Below are positions 29,124 to 36,838 of a stretch of DNA of 36,942 nt, in pieces. The DNA is from an uncultured Bacilli bacterium (GTDB taxonomy: Bacteria; Bacillota_I; Bacilli_A; RFN20; CAG-826). Both the position numbers and the translations under genes were made by a program. The stretch is taken from assembly GCA_947625975.1 (NCBI GenBank), contig CANQQL010000011.1, positions 1 through 36,942 on the forward strand, given 5' to 3'. A model generated the notes under the pieces. It was not told the DNA's origin. It did not search any database and saw only the letters and a list, made by a program, of their open reading frames with translations. Positions within the stretch are counted from its first letter, which is position 1; every line of letters begins with the position of its first letter.

Positions 29124-31745
29124 ATGAAAGATTTTGAAAGAATATATGCGCTTTTAGATATATCACTTGAAAAGGATCTCATAAATTTTTATTTAACAAA
29201 TACATCGAACATATATGTGAATTTATTAGAAAATATTGATAATAAATTTGTTGCAAGATTAAACAATATTTTATTAGAAAATTATTCAAATACCCACAAC
29301 ACATTTGACGAAATAAATAATTATATAAGATTTTCAAAAGATTATAGTAAAATATCTGGAATTAAATCTAATTACAATCTTGTTGATTATATTTTAGAAA
29401 TTTCTAACGATTTTATTAGATTATTGCCTGAACCTCACATTGATCAATGCAAAATTATTGATTGGCGCAGTTTAGTTCACCATTGCGGAGAAGATATTTT
29501 TATTGTTGCACAATTAGCGCAATCACATCTAAGCAATATTAAGTTTAATTGGACGCCAATAATAACATCTGATGATCGAAGATTAGATATGGTATTATCG
29601 AAAGGAATCTCTGAAAATCATAATCACATTTATGGAGCCGCGCCTGTATGTGATTGCAATTGGTACATTTTGCATAATAAGAAAATGTCTGTGGATAAAC
29701 TTATTAGCTTAGACAAAGTTCAAACTGACTCAAATAATTTATTTAGAATTCACATGATGCGTGCTATTTTAATTAGAAAGTATTTTTTTACAAAATTCTT
29801 TTATCCAACTAACGAAGTGAATAGTGAATATATTTGCACGGAGAAAAAAAAGATAGAATCTTTTTTATCAATTAACGATTATACTACTATGCTCTGTGAT
29901 TTTTATGAATTAAATAATATCCCCACTACCTTTAACGAAAAAACACTAAATTCATACGATGATTACGCTATGGCATTGTGTAAAGGTGAAAACATTTGGG
30001 AGGGCGAAAGAGCATTACTTTATTATATGTTTTTAAATTACAATAATAAAAAAATGTTTAATGATAAAGATAAAATCTTGATGCACCTATATTTAATTTA
30101 TAGAAATGAATTTTATTCTAATTTTATTGAAAGTAGAAAAAGCCCCGGTTTTCATGTCTTTTCGTTATATGATGAAAACAAAACTATGTTATTAAGCGAA
30201 AAAGATGATAGTTTATTAATAAATTATGCAGTTAGATCCATAAAAGAATGTCATATTAAAAACTATGAATTACGGATTACTCCTTCTAGAATATCGAATA
30301 TAAATAATATTATTAAACAATTAATAAAATCGCAAAGCTATAATAAAAATAATAAAAAATGGATAGATAATTATTATTACGGTAACATCCAGGATTTAAA
30401 AAAAGCAATTTTAAATAATCATTTAGTAGTACATTTCATAAAAAAATACGAAAAAATGAAAATATATGATAACGAAATTGCTGAACCAAGAAACTATTAT
30501 TTAAGATGCACATTAAAGCAAAATGCTACACAGCTTTATAACTATCTAATATCTTCATGTTTTTCTGCAAAATTTATTACCGGTATCGATGCCGCGAATA
30601 AAGAAATAAACTGTGGCCCAGAAGTATTTGGGCAATGTTTTAGATATTTATCTCAGGCTAAATATAAAGATTTTTATAGCGATGAAATTAAAATGAGTTT
30701 AAATGGTTTAACTTTTCATGTGGGCGAAGATTTTATTGATATTCCTGGTGGACTGCGGGCTATTTTTGAGGCTGTTCTTTTTTTGGGATTACATCCAGGC
30801 GACAGATTGGGTCATGCAATTGCTTTAGGTATCAATGCAGAAGAATATTATTCACTAAAAGATTATACAATTTTTAAAGATAAACAAATGGCACTGGACG
30901 ACTACGTTTGGATGATATATAAACTGCGCTTTTTAGGAAAACTTAATACATTATGCGAAGATTTAAAATATGAGGCTAGCAGATTACTAAATGAATTATA
31001 TTGTCATGATTCTAATAGTGTTTATTCCTTATCTGATTATTATGACTCTATGAAACTACGCGGTGATAATCCCGAAGTTTATAAACAATGGTATTTAAAT
31101 CAAAAAGAGGTTAATAAAAATGAAAAAATTGAAGATTTCTTTTCAAAAACAAATTTTTTAACACCAAATAGCTACAATTTTTATGCTTTATCTAATAATG
31201 AATCTGTAAGCAAATCTAGAAAAAATCTTAAAGCAGTTGAATTATATTATAAATATCATTATTGTGTAAAGACACGAATTGAGGGTAAAAAAATAATAAA
31301 AATCAACATATCAAGTGAATATGTGAAAGCAATCTCTGATTTACAAAACTTATGTAAAACTCGTTATATTAATGGGAATAGATTAATAGTAGAAGTAAAT
31401 TTGACATCAAACTATTTAATAGGCTCATATAGGGGCTATAAATTTTCTACATTGTACAGCTTTAATCAGTACAAATTAAATGACTCCAAGAACGATAATA
31501 TACAAGTGTGCTTAAACACAGATGACTCTGGCGTTTTTGCAAGTAATTTATTTACAGAATACTCTATTTTACTTTCAATATTAACAAATAAAGAAGATCA
31601 TCTAGATGATACGCCAAAATACGATATTGAAAGAGTATATAATTATATTGATTACCTTAGGGAAATGAGTAATACTTTCTCTTTCTATTGTGAAGGAAAA
31701 GTAAATATAGATTTTTTTATAAAAACAAATTTATATCTCGACTAA
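29124..31745 (+). CDS. rdrB: Putative RADAR adenosine deaminase RdrB
   Basis: An 873-aa protein with the full catalytic set of the metal-dependent adenosine deaminase fold in the right order: HNH in SENHNHIYGA (H166, H168), GIDAANKE (487-494, cf. DLAGxE), FHVGED (H532, E535, cf. HAGE), DRLGHAIALG (H564), NLTSN (759-763) and NTDD (798-801). A segment of about 320 residues separates HxH from the next motif, far longer than in housekeeping ADA. RdrB of RADAR deaminates adenosine in RNA and/or adenine nucleotides in response to phage. The start is 12 nt after rdrA, in the same frame, with no visible ribosome binding site, so translation is probably coupled. A divergent standalone ADA-like enzyme is the alternative. 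Confidence 0.78.
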   Translation: MKDFERIYALLDISLEKDLINFYLTNTSNIYVNLLENIDNKFVARLNNILLENYSNTHNTFDEINNYIRFSKDYSKISGIKSNYNLVDYILEISNDFIRLLPEPHIDQCKIIDWRSLVHHCGEDIFIVAQLAQSHLSNIKFNWTPIITSDDRRLDMVLSKGISENHNHIYGAAPVCDCNWYILHNKKMSVDKLISLDKVQTDSNNLFRIHMMRAILIRKYFFTKFFYPTNEVNSEYICTEKKKIESFLSINDYTTMLCDFYELNNIPTTFNEKTLNSYDDYAMALCKGENIWEGERALLYYMFLNYNNKKMFNDKDKILMHLYLIYRNEFYSNFIESRKSPGFHVFSLYDENKTMLLSEKDDSLLINYAVRSIKECHIKNYELRITPSRISNINNIIKQLIKSQSYNKNNKKWIDNYYYGNIQDLKKAILNNHLVVHFIKKYEKMKIYDNEIAEPRNYYLRCTLKQNATQLYNYLISSCFSAKFITGIDAANKEINCGPEVFGQCFRYLSQAKYKDFYSDEIKMSLNGLTFHVGEDFIDIPGGLRAIFEAVLFLGLHPGDRLGHAIALGINAEEYYSLKDYTIFKDKQMALDDYVWMIYKLRFLGKLNTLCEDLKYEASRLLNELYCHDSNSVYSLSDYYDSMKLRGDNPEVYKQWYLNQKEVNKNEKIEDFFSKTNFLTPNSYNFYALSNNESVSKSRKNLKAVELYYKYHYCVKTRIEGKKIIKINISSEYVKAISDLQNLCKTRYINGNRLIVEVNLTSNYLIGSYRGYKFSTLYSFNQYKLNDSKNDNIQVCLNTDDSGVFASNLFTEYSILLSILTNKEDHLDDTPKYDIERVYNYIDYLREMSNTFSFYCEGKVNIDFFIKTNLYLD

Positions 31746-31912
31746 TTAATAAATTATCTTTCTTAGCATAGCTTTTTAATACGAATATTATAAAGACAAA
31801 AGTACTATATCAAAATTTTTGATATATTATTTATAATTTATTATTAAGAAAGCAAAATATTTTGATATCCTTATTAGTGCAAAAGGCAATGAACATTTAA
31901 AGATTACTTTTA
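31746..31912. other. Convergent intergenic region after rdrB
   Basis: This 167-bp AT-rich gap holds a perfect 10+10 inverted repeat and a pair of TTTCTTA/TAAGAAA arms about 80 bp apart. I see no gene. Confidence 0.5.
31806..31826. terminator. Inverted repeat, possible bidirectional terminator
   Basis: TATATCAAAA and TTTTGATATA flank a single T, a perfect 21-bp palindrome between the convergent rdrB and DUF5662 genes. The following sequence is T-rich but broken. The stem is all but GC-free, so termination would be weak. Confidence 0.35.
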
Positions 31913-32449
31913 TTAGTAAATATATTTATTTCTATAATTTTTTTTAATATATAGAAATGTTAATTTTTCCCCATTATATTTTAATTTTTCTAACCATTCT
32001 AGCATTATTTTAGCGCTTTCAGGATGCATTCTCTTTATCGCTGTATGTGTAACAAAATAATCAAAAGGACAAGAATCTGTGTATTCTTTGCCTTTATAAA
32101 CTTTGGAGGCCGCAATACGATCTGCAAACATTTCCTTTAAATATTTTATAGGTATTTTTACAGCCTCATATTGATTGGACTTTAAGTTTACGTCAAACCA
32201 ATATTCATAATGATGCTTATTTCTTCCTTTATGATGCATCCACGCTTTTGAATAACCTTTTATTTCTCTTTCCTTATCATTTGGACTTCTACTACCTTGA
32301 TAATATTTGGCACCATTAAAAAATTCTATTGGTGCATATTTAGATAAGTCATGCACTAAACCTTGCCAGCCAATTCCTAATTTAAAACAATATTTCATTA
32401 CTAAATGTCGATGTTTTGTTATTGTCCAAAAATGTTTAAAAATGTGCAT
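31913..32449 (-). CDS. DUF5662-like protein, unknown function
   Basis: A 178-aa soluble protein rich in His, Lys and Tyr. The pattern GLVHDLSKYAPIEFF near residue 32 and WMHHKGRNKHHYEYW near residue 70 resembles the DUF5662 family of small Bacillota proteins, with an HD-like pairing of histidines and aspartate that suggests metal binding. The enzymatic role is unknown. AAAGGAG is 8 nt upstream of the start. It is convergent with rdrB and divergent from the small ORF at 32530. There is no reason from the sequence to make it part of the RADAR-like cassette. Confidence 0.7.
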   Translation of the reverse strand: MHIFKHFWTITKHRHLVMKYCFKLGIGWQGLVHDLSKYAPIEFFNGAKYYQGSRSPNDKEREIKGYSKAWMHHKGRNKHHYEYWFDVNLKSNQYEAVKIPIKYLKEMFADRIAASKVYKGKEYTDSCPFDYFVTHTAIKRMHPESAKIMLEWLEKLKYNGEKLTFLYIKKNYRNKYIY

Positions 32450-32466
32450 ACCAATCTCCTTTAATT

Positions 32467-32475
32467 AATATAGCA
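32467..32475 (-). promoter_or_regulatory. Candidate extended -10 of the DUF5662-like gene
   Basis: The minus strand reads TGCTATATT a short distance before the AAAGGAG of the 31913-32449 gene. Confidence 0.4.
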
Positions 32476-32529
32476 AATTTAGCCAATATTATTAAAGAGT
32501 TTTTGACAAAAAATATTAGGGGTGAAATT

Positions 32530-32730
32530 ATGAAAAAAAGACAAAAACAAAATATTAAGCATTATGCAAATGTTAGCTTTTTAAGCGAAAGAGAGCGAAT
32601 GTTAAACGAACTATCTGATGATGTAATCTATGAAGAATCACAAACCGGTCCCCAAGAAGAACCAACACTAAAAGAAATACATTTAACCATCAAAGATATA
32701 GAAAAGAATAAAAAACATTCCAAAAAATAA
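32530..32730 (+). CDS. Small hydrophilic protein, unknown function
   Basis: A 66-residue highly charged protein beginning KKRQKQNIKHYANVSFL and ending in a lysine-rich tail, with no membrane segment. The track starts at a TTG (32503); the ATG at 32530 follows AGGGGTG by about 7 nt and is preferred. It is followed by a strong terminator, which supports a real transcription unit. I do not recognise a family. Confidence 0.55.
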   Translation: MKKRQKQNIKHYANVSFLSERERMLNELSDDVIYEESQTGPQEEPTLKEIHLTIKDIEKNKKHSKK

Positions 32731-32747
32731 ATTAAAAGTTATACTTG

Positions 32748-32771
32748 AGAATCCTTATGGATTCTTTTTTT
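32748..32771 (+). terminator. Terminator after the small ORF
   Basis: A perfect 7-bp stem AGAATCC / GGATTCT with a TTAT loop followed by six more T residues. Confidence 0.85.
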
Positions 32772-32814
32772 AAACATTTATCACTTGTTTGCCCGCTTTT
32801 CATAAAATAAACTG

Positions 32815-33600
32815 GTGATATTTATAGATTGGTTTATTAAATTAAGTCCCATACTTCAAGGACTTCTTGCTACTTTATTTACGTATGGTGTTACAGCACT
32901 CGGGGCTTCATTTGTGTTTTTATTTAAAAATTATAACCAAAAAGTTCTGGACGTCATGATGGGAATGGCAGCAGGAATCATGATTGCGGCATCATTTTGG
33001 TCTCTTTTAGCTCCCGCTATTTCACTATGTGCATCACTGAATCGCCCTGCCTATCTTGAAACATCTCTTGGATTTATTTTTGGCGGTGGCTTTATTATAG
33101 TTTCTGACATAATATTGAGTAAAAAAAGCAAAGTAAAAGATAAACATAAAAAGACTTTGCTAATCACTAGTGCTGTTACACTACATAATATACCGGAAGG
33201 TATGGCAATTGGCGTGGCTTTCGGAAGTGTTGCTTTAAACATCCCAGAAGCTTCAATATTCAGTGCCATTTTTTTGGCAATCGGAATTGGTATCCAAAAC
33301 TTTCCTGAAGGTTTATGCGTTGCTTTGCCACTAAGAAAACACGGCTTTTCTAAAAGTAAAGCCTTCTTTATTGGACAAGCATCAGGAATTGTCGAGCCAA
33401 TAAGTGGAGTTATTGGTGCACTGTTTGCCATGAAAGTACAGAATATAATGCCTTTTTTGCTTTCCTTTTCAGCAGGAGCAATGATTTCGGTAGTCGCTAG
33501 CGAATTAATTCCCGATTCTTTTAAAGATAATAAAAACCTAGCATCAATTGGCTTGCTACTAGGTTTTGCAATTATGATGATACTTGATGTAGCTTTATAA
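32815..33600 (+). CDS. zupT: ZIP family metal transporter (ZupT-like)
   Basis: Membrane permease that imports zinc and possibly other divalent metals. It is 261 aa with about eight hydrophobic helices. The metal-site motifs are HNIPEG (124-129, helix 4), NFPEG (162-166, helix 5) and E194, as in ZupT/GufA-type ZIP proteins. Residues 102-113 form the Lys-rich cytosolic loop. The start is a GTG with no clear ribosome binding site; no ATG upstream keeps the frame. It converges on the DtxR/MntR-type regulator gene, with a shared hairpin between. Metal specificity cannot be decided; the neighbouring regulator suggests Mn/Fe/Zn. Confidence 0.88.
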   Translation: MIFIDWFIKLSPILQGLLATLFTYGVTALGASFVFLFKNYNQKVLDVMMGMAAGIMIAASFWSLLAPAISLCASLNRPAYLETSLGFIFGGGFIIVSDIILSKKSKVKDKHKKTLLITSAVTLHNIPEGMAIGVAFGSVALNIPEASIFSAIFLAIGIGIQNFPEGLCVALPLRKHGFSKSKAFFIGQASGIVEPISGVIGALFAMKVQNIMPFLLSFSAGAMISVVASELIPDSFKDNKNLASIGLLLGFAIMMILDVAL

Positions 33601-33628
33601 AGAATAGTGCTTATTACTATTCTTTTTT
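33600..33628 (+). terminator. Terminator after the ZIP gene
   Basis: The stem AAGAATAGT / ACTATTCTT with a 7-nt loop is followed by T residues on the plus strand. It overlaps the last codons of the convergent regulator gene. Confidence 0.7.
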
Positions 33629-33982
33629 CATATGACTTTTAATAGCTTCAAACGATTCATCACTTAAATCATGCTCAATTTTGCAGGCATCAATTTTAGC
33701 GTTTTCTTCAGAAACACCAAGTTTTGTCAAAATTTCTGTTAAAATTATATGCCTTTCATAAGTTTTATTTGCCACTTCTTTACCTAATTCCGTTAATGTA
33801 ATAAAACCATTATCATCTACAATTATATAGCCATTTTCTCTTAATTTTTTCATAGCTACACTGACACTTGGTTTAGAAAAATTCATATCATACGCAATGT
33901 CAATTGACCGAACATATCCTTTTTCTTTTTGAATAATTAAAATTCTTTCAAGATAATCTTCTGATGATTTATATAATTTCAT
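33617..33982 (-). CDS. mntR: DtxR/MntR family metal-dependent repressor
   Basis: Metal-responsive winged-helix repressor of 121 aa with a DNA-binding domain (SIDIAYDMNFSKPSVSVAMKKL) and a dimerisation/metal domain, and no SH3 domain. Ligand candidates are D9 and E12 (SSEDYLE, as in MntR), His in YERHIILTE and the ACKIEH motif, where Cys occupies the place of MntR E99, as in DtxR. Mn or Fe sensing is therefore uncertain. The start at 33982 is 8 nt after AGGTGG; the track GTG start lies inside that site. It probably controls metal uptake, possibly the convergent ZIP gene. Confidence 0.88.
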   Translation of the reverse strand: MKLYKSSEDYLERILIIQKEKGYVRSIDIAYDMNFSKPSVSVAMKKLRENGYIIVDDNGFITLTELGKEVANKTYERHIILTEILTKLGVSEENAKIDACKIEHDLSDESFEAIKSHMKKE

Positions 33983-33999
33983 TGCTATTACCACCTAAG

Positions 34000-34021
34000 A
34001 ATATAAAAAGTGTACCACACT
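34000..34021 (-). promoter_or_regulatory. Candidate autoregulatory site of the DtxR/MntR-like gene
   Basis: The inverted repeat AGTGT-ACC-ACACT (34009-34021) sits directly upstream of a TATATT -10 (34000-34005, minus strand). A repressor bound there would block the promoter. It does not match a known MntR or DtxR consensus that I can recall. Confidence 0.35.
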
Positions 34022-34048
34022 AGTTATCATTTTTCAACTTATCGCTTC

Positions 34049-34249
34049 TTATTGGGCTTTATAACCCTCTTCTTCAATCGCATGAATTAATACATCTCTG
34101 TTAACATCTTTAAACAACTCCACAACAACATTTTTTTCCTCTAAAGATGCAACTGCAGACTTAACACCATCCACTTGAAGTAAGGCTTTTTCGACATGTG
34201 CTTTACAATTTCCACACATCATTCCTTCTACTTTTAAGGTAATTTTCAT
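34049..34249 (-). CDS. copZ: Possible internally initiated CopZ-like copper chaperone
   Basis: Inside copA the last 66 codons start with ATG (M752 of CopA) and encode a complete heavy-metal-associated domain beginning MKITLKVEGMMCGNC. An AAAGGAG lies on the minus strand 9 nt before this ATG, a near-ideal ribosome binding site in the middle of the copA frame. The product would match the length of free CopZ chaperones (about 66-70 aa), which deliver Cu(I) to CopA. Independent translation is inferred. Confidence 0.5.
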   Translation of the reverse strand: MKITLKVEGMMCGNCKAHVEKALLQVDGVKSAVASLEEKNVVVELFKDVNRDVLIHAIEEEGYKAQ

Positions 34250-36502
34250 ACTATCTATCTCCTTTCTTTTCTTAATTCTTTTTGGCTTAAATAAATTTAT
34301 TGTAAGTGCATTAGTTACTACAAACACACTTGATAAACTCATGGCAAGAGACGCTATCATAGGATTTAAACTGAAATTCCAAATTGGATATAAAAGTCCA
34401 GATGCTACAACAATTCCTACACAGTTGTAAAAATATGCCCAAAATAAATTTCCTTTAATGGTTGCTAAAGTTTTCTTGCTTAATTGTATGACGTTCACGA
34501 CATCCAAAAGATCGTCTTTTAAGAGAACAATATCACTAGTTTCTTTGGCAATATCGCTACCACCTTTAAGAGAGATTCCCAAATCGGCATAAGTTAAAGC
34601 TAATGCATCATTAACTCCATCTCCTACCATTGCCACAAGATGTTTGTCATCCTTTTTTAAACTATCAACAATATCTTTTTTATCGATGGGCAAAACTTCA
34701 GCAATTACATCGTCAATTCCCACTTCTTTAGCTATTTGCTTAGCTGTTCTTTCATTGTCACCAGTTAGCATAACAACTTTAATGCTCATCTTTTTTAATT
34801 CATTTATAGCGGTTATAGAATTTGGCTTAATTTGATCTTTTAAAGTTATTACTCCTATTAATTCTTCGTTACAAGTAATAAATAAAATAGTTTTTCCTTC
34901 GCTTGTAAATAAATCTAGTTGTTTACTTAAATCAGAAGTATAAGCATTTTTTAAAATTCTTTCGTTACCAATCGAATATAAATTATTTTTATAAACGCCG
35001 GAAATTCCTTTTCCATCCATTGAAACAAAATTTTCAATATCTAATAGTTTTGCACTATTTTGTGTACTATATTGAATAATTGCTTGTGCTAATGGATGCT
35101 CAGACTTATTTTCTAAGGAATAAACGATAGATAATAATTCTTTATTATCTGTTAAAGTAATAAAATCCATAACTTGTGGTTTACCATATGTAATTGTACC
35201 GGTTTTATCTAACACAACGGTTTTAATTAAATGGGTTTTCTCTAAAATTTCCGCGTTTTTAATTAATAATCCATTTTTTGCTCCAACACCTGTTCCAACC
35301 ATAATTGCTACTGGTGTCGCAAGTCCTAAAGCACAAGGACAAGCAATCACAAGTACGGAAACCATAAAATTAAACGCTAATTCAAATGTTGCTCCTGCAA
35401 GCGAAGAAATAATCAAGCTTAACAAAGATATGGCCATCACTATAGGCACGAAAACGCCTGAAATTTTATCTACAAGTTTGGAGATAGGTGCTTTTGAATT
35501 ACTAGCTTCCTCCACCATTTTAATAATTGTGGCTATCGAGGTGTCTTCTCCAACTTTTTTTGCACATACCTTTACGTAACCATTGATATTTATTGTGGAA
35601 GAGAAAACTTTATCATTAATATTTTTTAATACCGGCATACTTTCGCCTGTCACATTTGATTCATCTAAAGAACATGTGCCTTCAATTATAACGCCATCAA
35701 CCGGCACCATAGCACCTTTTTTTACCACAACAATATCATTTACTTTAACTTCCTCAATATCAACTTCAATCTCCTGATTGTTTCTAACAACAATTGCTTT
35801 TTGTGGAGTCAAGTCTAACAACTCTTGCAGCGCTTTTTTTGTCTTACTTTTCGATGCACCTTCCAAATACTTTCCCAAACTAACAAAAGTTAAAATCATT
35901 CCGGCCGATTCAAAATATAAATTTTCATGATAATGCTTAACGATTTCCATATTATTTGTACTTAATCCATAAATCATCATGGCTATAGCAAAAATCCCAT
36001 AAATAAGCGAACTTGATGCACTTAAAGCAATCAGAGAATCCATATTAGGGGATAACTTAAATAATTTTTTATAGCCAGAAATAAAAAAACGTCGATACAT
36101 AATAACGATTGGTAAAATTATTATTAACTGAACTAGCGCAAAATAAACAGCGTTTTGATGCCCACTTAAAAAGGAAGGAAGAGGCAAATTTATCATATGT
36201 CCCATTGAGACATACATTACTAATAAAAGCAAAACAAAAGAGACAATTAATTTTATTAAAGGAATATTTTTTGTATTCTCTTTTTTTTCTTTTTGAAAAT
36301 CTTTCGCCTCATATCCGACATTCTTAACAGCCTTAAATATCGAAAAATCGTCCACAATACTTTCATCAAATTCTACTTCCATCGAGTTTGATAAAAGATT
36401 AACATTTACATTTTTAACGCCATCAATGCGTTCAACAGCCTTTTGTACGTGTGCTTGACAAGCCGCACATGTCATTCCTAACACACTATACTTTTTTTTC
36501 AT
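34049..36502 (-). CDS. copA: Copper-exporting P-type ATPase CopA with C-terminal CopZ-like domain
   Basis: P1B-type ATPase that pumps Cu(I) across the membrane. In order: N-terminal heavy-metal domain (MTCAAC, C12/C15), membrane helices from about 80, the actuator TGES (285), the CPC metal site in helix 6 (388-390), the phosphorylation motif DKTGT (432), SEHP (477), GDGVND (627), the last helices and, unusually, a second heavy-metal domain (MMCGNC, C763/C766) fused at the C-terminus. It is 817 aa against about 740-800 for typical CopA with N-terminal domains only. Its start overlaps the csoR stop (TAATG), so it is co-regulated with csoR. Confidence 0.94.
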   Translation of the reverse strand: MKKKYSVLGMTCAACQAHVQKAVERIDGVKNVNVNLLSNSMEVEFDESIVDDFSIFKAVKNVGYEAKDFQKEKKENTKNIPLIKLIVSFVLLLLVMYVSMGHMINLPLPSFLSGHQNAVYFALVQLIIILPIVIMYRRFFISGYKKLFKLSPNMDSLIALSASSSLIYGIFAIAMMIYGLSTNNMEIVKHYHENLYFESAGMILTFVSLGKYLEGASKSKTKKALQELLDLTPQKAIVVRNNQEIEVDIEEVKVNDIVVVKKGAMVPVDGVIIEGTCSLDESNVTGESMPVLKNINDKVFSSTININGYVKVCAKKVGEDTSIATIIKMVEEASNSKAPISKLVDKISGVFVPIVMAISLLSLIISSLAGATFELAFNFMVSVLVIACPCALGLATPVAIMVGTGVGAKNGLLIKNAEILEKTHLIKTVVLDKTGTITYGKPQVMDFITLTDNKELLSIVYSLENKSEHPLAQAIIQYSTQNSAKLLDIENFVSMDGKGISGVYKNNLYSIGNERILKNAYTSDLSKQLDLFTSEGKTILFITCNEELIGVITLKDQIKPNSITAINELKKMSIKVVMLTGDNERTAKQIAKEVGIDDVIAEVLPIDKKDIVDSLKKDDKHLVAMVGDGVNDALALTYADLGISLKGGSDIAKETSDIVLLKDDLLDVVNVIQLSKKTLATIKGNLFWAYFYNCVGIVVASGLLYPIWNFSLNPMIASLAMSLSSVFVVTNALTINLFKPKRIKKRKEIDSMKITLKVEGMMCGNCKAHVEKALLQVDGVKSAVASLEEKNVVVELFKDVNRDVLIHAIEEEGYKAQ

Positions 36503-36798
36503 TATTGAAACCTCTTAAAGAGATTAACTATCTCATCAATTACTTCAAGTTTGTTCTCTTTTAAATCGCGAACCAGACACGTATGCATATGACTATCCAA
36601 AATTAGATTTGCCAAGCTTTTAATAGATTTATCTATTGCAGAAAGTTGAATTAAAATGTCGTCGCAATAACGATCTTCGTTGACCATTGATTTGATGCCA
36701 TTCATCTGACCTATGATTTTATTTAAGCGCGATGTAATTGCTTTTTTTTCTTCTATTGGTCTTATGGTGTTTTTTGTTTCACAACAATGTTTTGTCAT
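36502..36798 (-). CDS. csoR: Copper-sensing repressor CsoR
   Basis: Cu(I)-responsive all-helical repressor of 98 aa. It has the Cys-His-Cys copper site: YCDDIL (C45), then HMHTC (H70, C74), and the core LNKIIGQMNGIKSMV. The track start at 36849 would include the operator; the ATG at 36798 follows GAGG by about 9 nt and is preferred. It is the first gene of csoR-copA and so regulates its own operon. RcnR/FrmR relatives are excluded by the C-H-C pattern and the CopA partner. Confidence 0.93.
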   Translation of the reverse strand: MTKHCCETKNTIRPIEEKKAITSRLNKIIGQMNGIKSMVNEDRYCDDILIQLSAIDKSIKSLANLILDSHMHTCLVRDLKENKLEVIDEIVNLFKRFQ

Positions 36799-36819
36799 AA
36801 TATGTCGCCTCATAAATAG

Positions 36820-36838
36820 TATACCCCTATAAGGTATA
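36820..36838 (-). promoter_or_regulatory. CsoR operator
   Basis: TATACCCCTATAAGGTATA is a near-perfect pseudo-palindrome of the CsoR type (TACCCC ... GGGGTA-like arms), placed just upstream of csoR where it would overlap the promoter. The exact -10/-35 are ambiguous. Confidence 0.7.

Noticed and set aside
31913-32449. DUF5662-like gene as a third RADAR component
   Set aside because: It is on the opposite strand, has its own promoter, lacks the membrane helices of known RADAR accessory proteins, and its family also occurs without RADAR as far as I know.
32503-32529. TTG start of the small ORF at 32503
   Set aside because: TTGACA there looks more like a -35 box, and AGGGGTG directly precedes the ATG at 32530.
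33051-33431. 126-aa minus-strand ORF inside the ZIP gene
   Set aside because: It is fully antisense to a gene with clear ZIP motifs, has a biased composition and no family features.
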